Assembly (NCBI GenBank): GCA_030917065.1
Contig: JAUPVL010000010.1
Coordinates: 1-24,582 of the forward strand
Length of the DNA stretch: 24,582 nucleotides
Direction of reading: 5' to 3'
DNA from: Patescibacteria group bacterium
GTDB lineage: Bacteria > Patescibacteriota > Saccharimonadia > CAILAD01 > BJGX01
Positions 22,224 to 24,582 of the stretch are shown here, in pieces. Below the pieces are notes generated by a model, which saw only the letters and a list, made by a program, of their open reading frames with translations, was not told the DNA's origin and made no database searches. Position numbers and translations under genes: made by a program. Positions within the stretch are counted from its first letter, which is position 1; each line of letters starts with the position of its first letter.

Positions 22224-23084
22224 ATGGGTCAATACAAAGTCCCCCAAAATGTTGAGACCGAAGACAAAATATTAGGTCCATTATCAGTAAAGCAATTTAT
22301 CTATGTGATTATTGCATTAATGTGGGCTTTTTTGATGTGGAGATTATTTAGTTCATATCTGATAGTTGCATTGATAGCTGCTTTTCCTGTGACAGGATTC
22401 TTTTTGTTACTAGGGTTTGGCCAGCGAGAAGGTGTGCCATTTGAAGATTATGTGGTCGCATTTATTAGATTTTTGATAGTACCTCGCAAGCGCATGTGGA
22501 TCAAAGACGACAGCAAAGAAGTGATAGTTCAGGATACGGAGAAACCGAAAGATGATATCAATATGGGCAAGAATGTATCAACTGGGCAACTAAAGAAGCT
22601 AGCCAACATTATTGATACACGCGGCAACTACAAAGACCCAAGTATCTCACTCAGCGCAGATGACAATGAAGCAGAGGTCTATGCAGCTAGAATAATCGGA
22701 CCAGCTCAAGTGGGCGGTAGTACGGCAGCAGCACAAGCCGGTGTATTGGCTACGCAATCTACTACGGTTCGTGATGATGTATTAGACCAGGCCAACCCAC
22801 GCTCCGAAAAAGTTGCTCAAATGCTCGTAACCGCAGAAGAAGTTACTCACGACAATGCAGTAAGGCAGGTAAATCAAGCCCTACAACAAAACGCTAACGG
22901 CGCTACTAGCTCCAATAATCAAGCTTCTACACCCCAGCAACAGCAGTCAAACAATCCAGCTCAAAACATCGCAGCCGCATCCGAAATGTTACGTAAAACT
23001 GTAGGATTACCAGTGCAAAGAGTAGCAGAGAAGATCAATCAGCAACAGTTAGTACCCGGAAATAGTGTGCAATTAAAAAAGTAA
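22224..23084 (+). CDS. PrgI family T4SS membrane protein
   Basis: A 286-aa protein. Residues 1-95 have the PrgI pattern: YKVPQNVETEDKILGPLSVKQF at the start, two membrane helices (about 22-40 and 44-66), GFGQREGVPFEDYVVAFIRFLIVPRKRMW after them. The rest is a polar Gln/Asn/Ala-rich extension, possibly disordered, far longer than the family's usual 100 or so residues. PrgI-like proteins are found beside VirB4 in T4SS of Gram-positive and Patescibacteria type. The order here, VirB6-like, prgI, TraC-N-like, virB4, matches that setting. The mRNA is predicted to be leaderless. Confidence 0.85.
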   Translation: MGQYKVPQNVETEDKILGPLSVKQFIYVIIALMWAFLMWRLFSSYLIVALIAAFPVTGFFLLLGFGQREGVPFEDYVVAFIRFLIVPRKRMWIKDDSKEVIVQDTEKPKDDINMGKNVSTGQLKKLANIIDTRGNYKDPSISLSADDNEAEVYAARIIGPAQVGGSTAAAQAGVLATQSTTVRDDVLDQANPRSEKVAQMLVTAEEVTHDNAVRQVNQALQQNANGATSSNNQASTPQQQQSNNPAQNIAAASEMLRKTVGLPVQRVAEKINQQQLVPGNSVQLKK

Positions 23085-23147
23085 CTCCTAATAGCTGTTT
23101 AATATAGCATTAGAATTTAGTATAATTATAGATTAACAAACCATAAT

Positions 23148-24077
23148 ATGGCCCAATCAAATCAACCCCAACTAAATCCCCAACAACAAGAATTCTCCAA
23201 TTCTAAAACTCCGCCCAAAGACAAGAAAAACAAACAGATGAGTACTCAATCTCATTTACAGTTTTCTGAGATTAAGGATGGGATAGTCGTGATGAGAGAT
23301 GGTAGCTTGAGAATGATCATCATATGTTCACCCACCAATTTTGATCTCAAAAGCCCAGCCGAGAAAGATGCTATTGAGTTTGCTTATCAGGGGTTTTTGA
23401 ATGGTCTACACTTCCCGATTCAAATAGTCATACAATCTAGAAAGATAGATCTCGATGGATACCTAGCTAAGCTAGATAATATCCAGAGTAATCAGTCCAA
23501 CCCACTGCTTGCGAGTCTTATGGAGGACTATGTATTTAATATTAAGGGTCTACTTGATGAAGTTAATATCATGGAAAAACGATTTTATGTTGTCGTGCCG
23601 TATTATACAAACGTAGTGTCAAAAGAAAACATATTGACCAAGCTCAAGAAGGTCAATACCGACAATGTTGAATTTACTCAAACTACAACTGAGTACGAGA
23701 CGCGCAAAAAAGACCTTATTCAAAGAACCCAATTAGTGGCCCAAGGTCTAGCTCAAGTAGGGGTGAGAGCGGCAGTATTAAACACCCAAGAAGTTATAGA
23801 ACTTTTTTACAACTCATATAATATTGCAGAATCACAGAATCAAACACTCACCAATATCAGCGATGTAAGTGCGCCAATAGTTACTAGGCAAGGGGGTTTG
23901 CCACAAATGCCAAGACCACTGTCTAAAGAGGCTCCTCCAGATGATTTGTACTCTGCTGCAAATAGACAAGCCGCCAGTCAAAGGCCAGTACCCAACTCAG
24001 CTCAAAATCCAGCTAATATCAACAATCAAATGAACCCAACTATGAATCAAGGCGCCAGACCCGGAGGAATGCAATAA
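23148..24077 (+). CDS. TraC/VirB4 N-terminal-domain-like protein
   Basis: A 309-aa soluble protein. A Gln/Asn/Lys-rich start (about 1-35) is followed by a domain of about 200 residues resembling the N-terminal region of TraC/VirB4-type proteins: LQFSEIKDGIVVMRDGSLRMIIIC, IEFAYQGFLNGLHFPIQIVIQSRKID and KRFYVVVPYYTN. A helical stretch ends in EVIELFYNSYNIAESQN. The tail is disordered and Pro/Asn/Gln-rich. No Walker motifs are present, so it is not the ATPase itself. TATAAT at 23121-23126 gives a leader of only about 15 nt. It overlaps the start of virB4 by one base (TAATG), pointing to coupled translation and a shared complex. Confidence 0.75.
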   Translation: MAQSNQPQLNPQQQEFSNSKTPPKDKKNKQMSTQSHLQFSEIKDGIVVMRDGSLRMIIICSPTNFDLKSPAEKDAIEFAYQGFLNGLHFPIQIVIQSRKIDLDGYLAKLDNIQSNQSNPLLASLMEDYVFNIKGLLDEVNIMEKRFYVVVPYYTNVVSKENILTKLKKVNTDNVEFTQTTTEYETRKKDLIQRTQLVAQGLAQVGVRAAVLNTQEVIELFYNSYNIAESQNQTLTNISDVSAPIVTRQGGLPQMPRPLSKEAPPDDLYSAANRQAASQRPVPNSAQNPANINNQMNPTMNQGARPGGMQ

Positions 24078-24582
24078 TGGCTTTTGGTAACAAAAACAAA
24101 GCAGCCAAGCTAACTCCTCAGCAACAAGCGCAGATAAATGCTCAGGCACAAGCTCAGCAGATCTATCGTCAGGGTGTAGTAACTTTGCGCGATGTGATAG
24201 CACCGAGCTCAATACAAGTAGAGGCAGGGTTTATAAGAATAGGTAGTAGATTTGCAAGGACATTGTTTGTATATGCTTACCCTAGAAGTTTATTCACAGG
24301 TTGGCTCAGCCCCATCATCAATATGGATGAAGTGATTGACATCAGTTTATCTATAGAGCCGGTAGAAAGTCGTATAGTACTAGACAATCTAAAGAAAAAA
24401 GTAGGTCAACTTGAAGCAAACTACTCTATCAATGCCGAGAAAGGAAAGGTTAGAGATCCGGGATTAGAAGCATCTATCTCTGATGCTGAAGAGTTGCGTG
24501 ACAAATTGCAAGTTGGTGAAGATAGATTCTTTAGACTTGGATTATACGTAACTGTTTATGGCGATACTCTAGAAGATCTAGA
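24077..24582 (+). CDS. VirB4-like T4SS ATPase (N-terminal part, runs off the window)
   Basis: The ATG shares its A with the previous stop (TAATG), and GGAGG lies 9 nt upstream. 168 residues are visible before the window ends, in open frame. A Gln/Ala-rich start precedes LRDVIAPSSIQVEAGFIRIG, followed by FVYAYPRSLFTGWLSPIINMDEVIDISLSIEP, the familiar N-terminal segment of VirB4/TraE-type proteins. The region that would carry the Walker motifs is outside the window, so assignment rests on this segment and on the neighbours. VirB4 energises substrate transfer and pilus assembly at the inner membrane. Confidence 0.85.
   Translation, partial: MAFGNKNKAAKLTPQQQAQINAQAQAQQIYRQGVVTLRDVIAPSSIQVEAGFIRIGSRFARTLFVYAYPRSLFTGWLSPIINMDEVIDISLSIEPVESRIVLDNLKKKVGQLEANYSINAEKGKVRDPGLEASISDAEELRDKLQVGEDRFFRLGLYVTVYGDTLEDL

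Noticed and set aside
1..24582. CRISPR arrays, insertion sequences, integrases and rRNA genes
   Set aside because: No regularly spaced repeats, transposase or integrase motifs, or rRNA sequences were seen in the window.

Overview
The window reads as a chromosomal segment of a small-genome bacterium of the Candidate Phyla Radiation (Patescibacteria), most likely Saccharibacteria (TM7). The grounds are an A+T-rich background, very compact genes, FemAB-type transferases, an archaeal-type phosphoglucose/phosphomannose isomerase, and a type IV secretion block made of TrbC/VirB2-like pilins, VirB6-like proteins, PrgI and a VirB4/TraC ATPase. TGA is used as a stop (for example the TGA/ATG overlap at 2012-2015), so the TGA-as-glycine code of SR1/Gracilibacteria does not apply. 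The lineage call is inference.

Layout. 1-564 is the 3' part of prephenate dehydratase. 570-1021 (minus) holds a terminator, tRNA-Ile2(CAU), a 46-nt tRNA-like minihelix and a G+C-rich 74-aa gene with its own promoter. 1062-4460 is a cell-envelope operon: two FemAB-like transferases and a phosphomannomutase. 4457-9966 is the most unusual part. Ordinary A+T-rich genes (a winged-helix/nucleotidyltransferase-like protein, groES, groEL under CIRCE control) alternate with G+C-rich islands. Each island has a near-consensus sigma70-type promoter (TTGACA or TTGACT, 17-18 nt, TAnnnT). Three islands (about 4492-4869, 5838-6354, 8536-8894) carry no convincing reading frame but many strong hairpins, and look like large structured non-coding RNAs. 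The fourth (9181-9909) encodes a basic 242-aa protein whose codons are unlike those of its neighbours, including groEL.

10112-15955 holds housekeeping and surface genes: phosphoglucose/phosphomannose isomerase, a polytopic GT-C-like membrane protein behind tRNA-Ser(GGA), a methyltransferase, Hsp20, a ComF-family phosphoribosyltransferase and an anchored solute-binding protein. 16003-24582 is the secretion/conjugation-like locus. Five small two-helix pilin-like genes run leftward. Two long VirB6-like genes, prgI, a TraC-N-terminal-like gene and the start of virB4 run rightward from the same divergent region.

Two modes of gene start are visible. Seven genes have a -10 hexamer ending exactly 6 nt before the ATG, which places the transcription start at or next to the start codon (leaderless mRNA), and an eighth fits more weakly. 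A minority (groES, hsp20, one pilin, virB4 and both G+C-rich genes) have clear Shine-Dalgarno sequences. The main candidate for something undescribed is the set of strongly promoted G+C-rich islands: three ornate RNAs and two compositionally foreign basic proteins. No database or covariance-model search could be run here.
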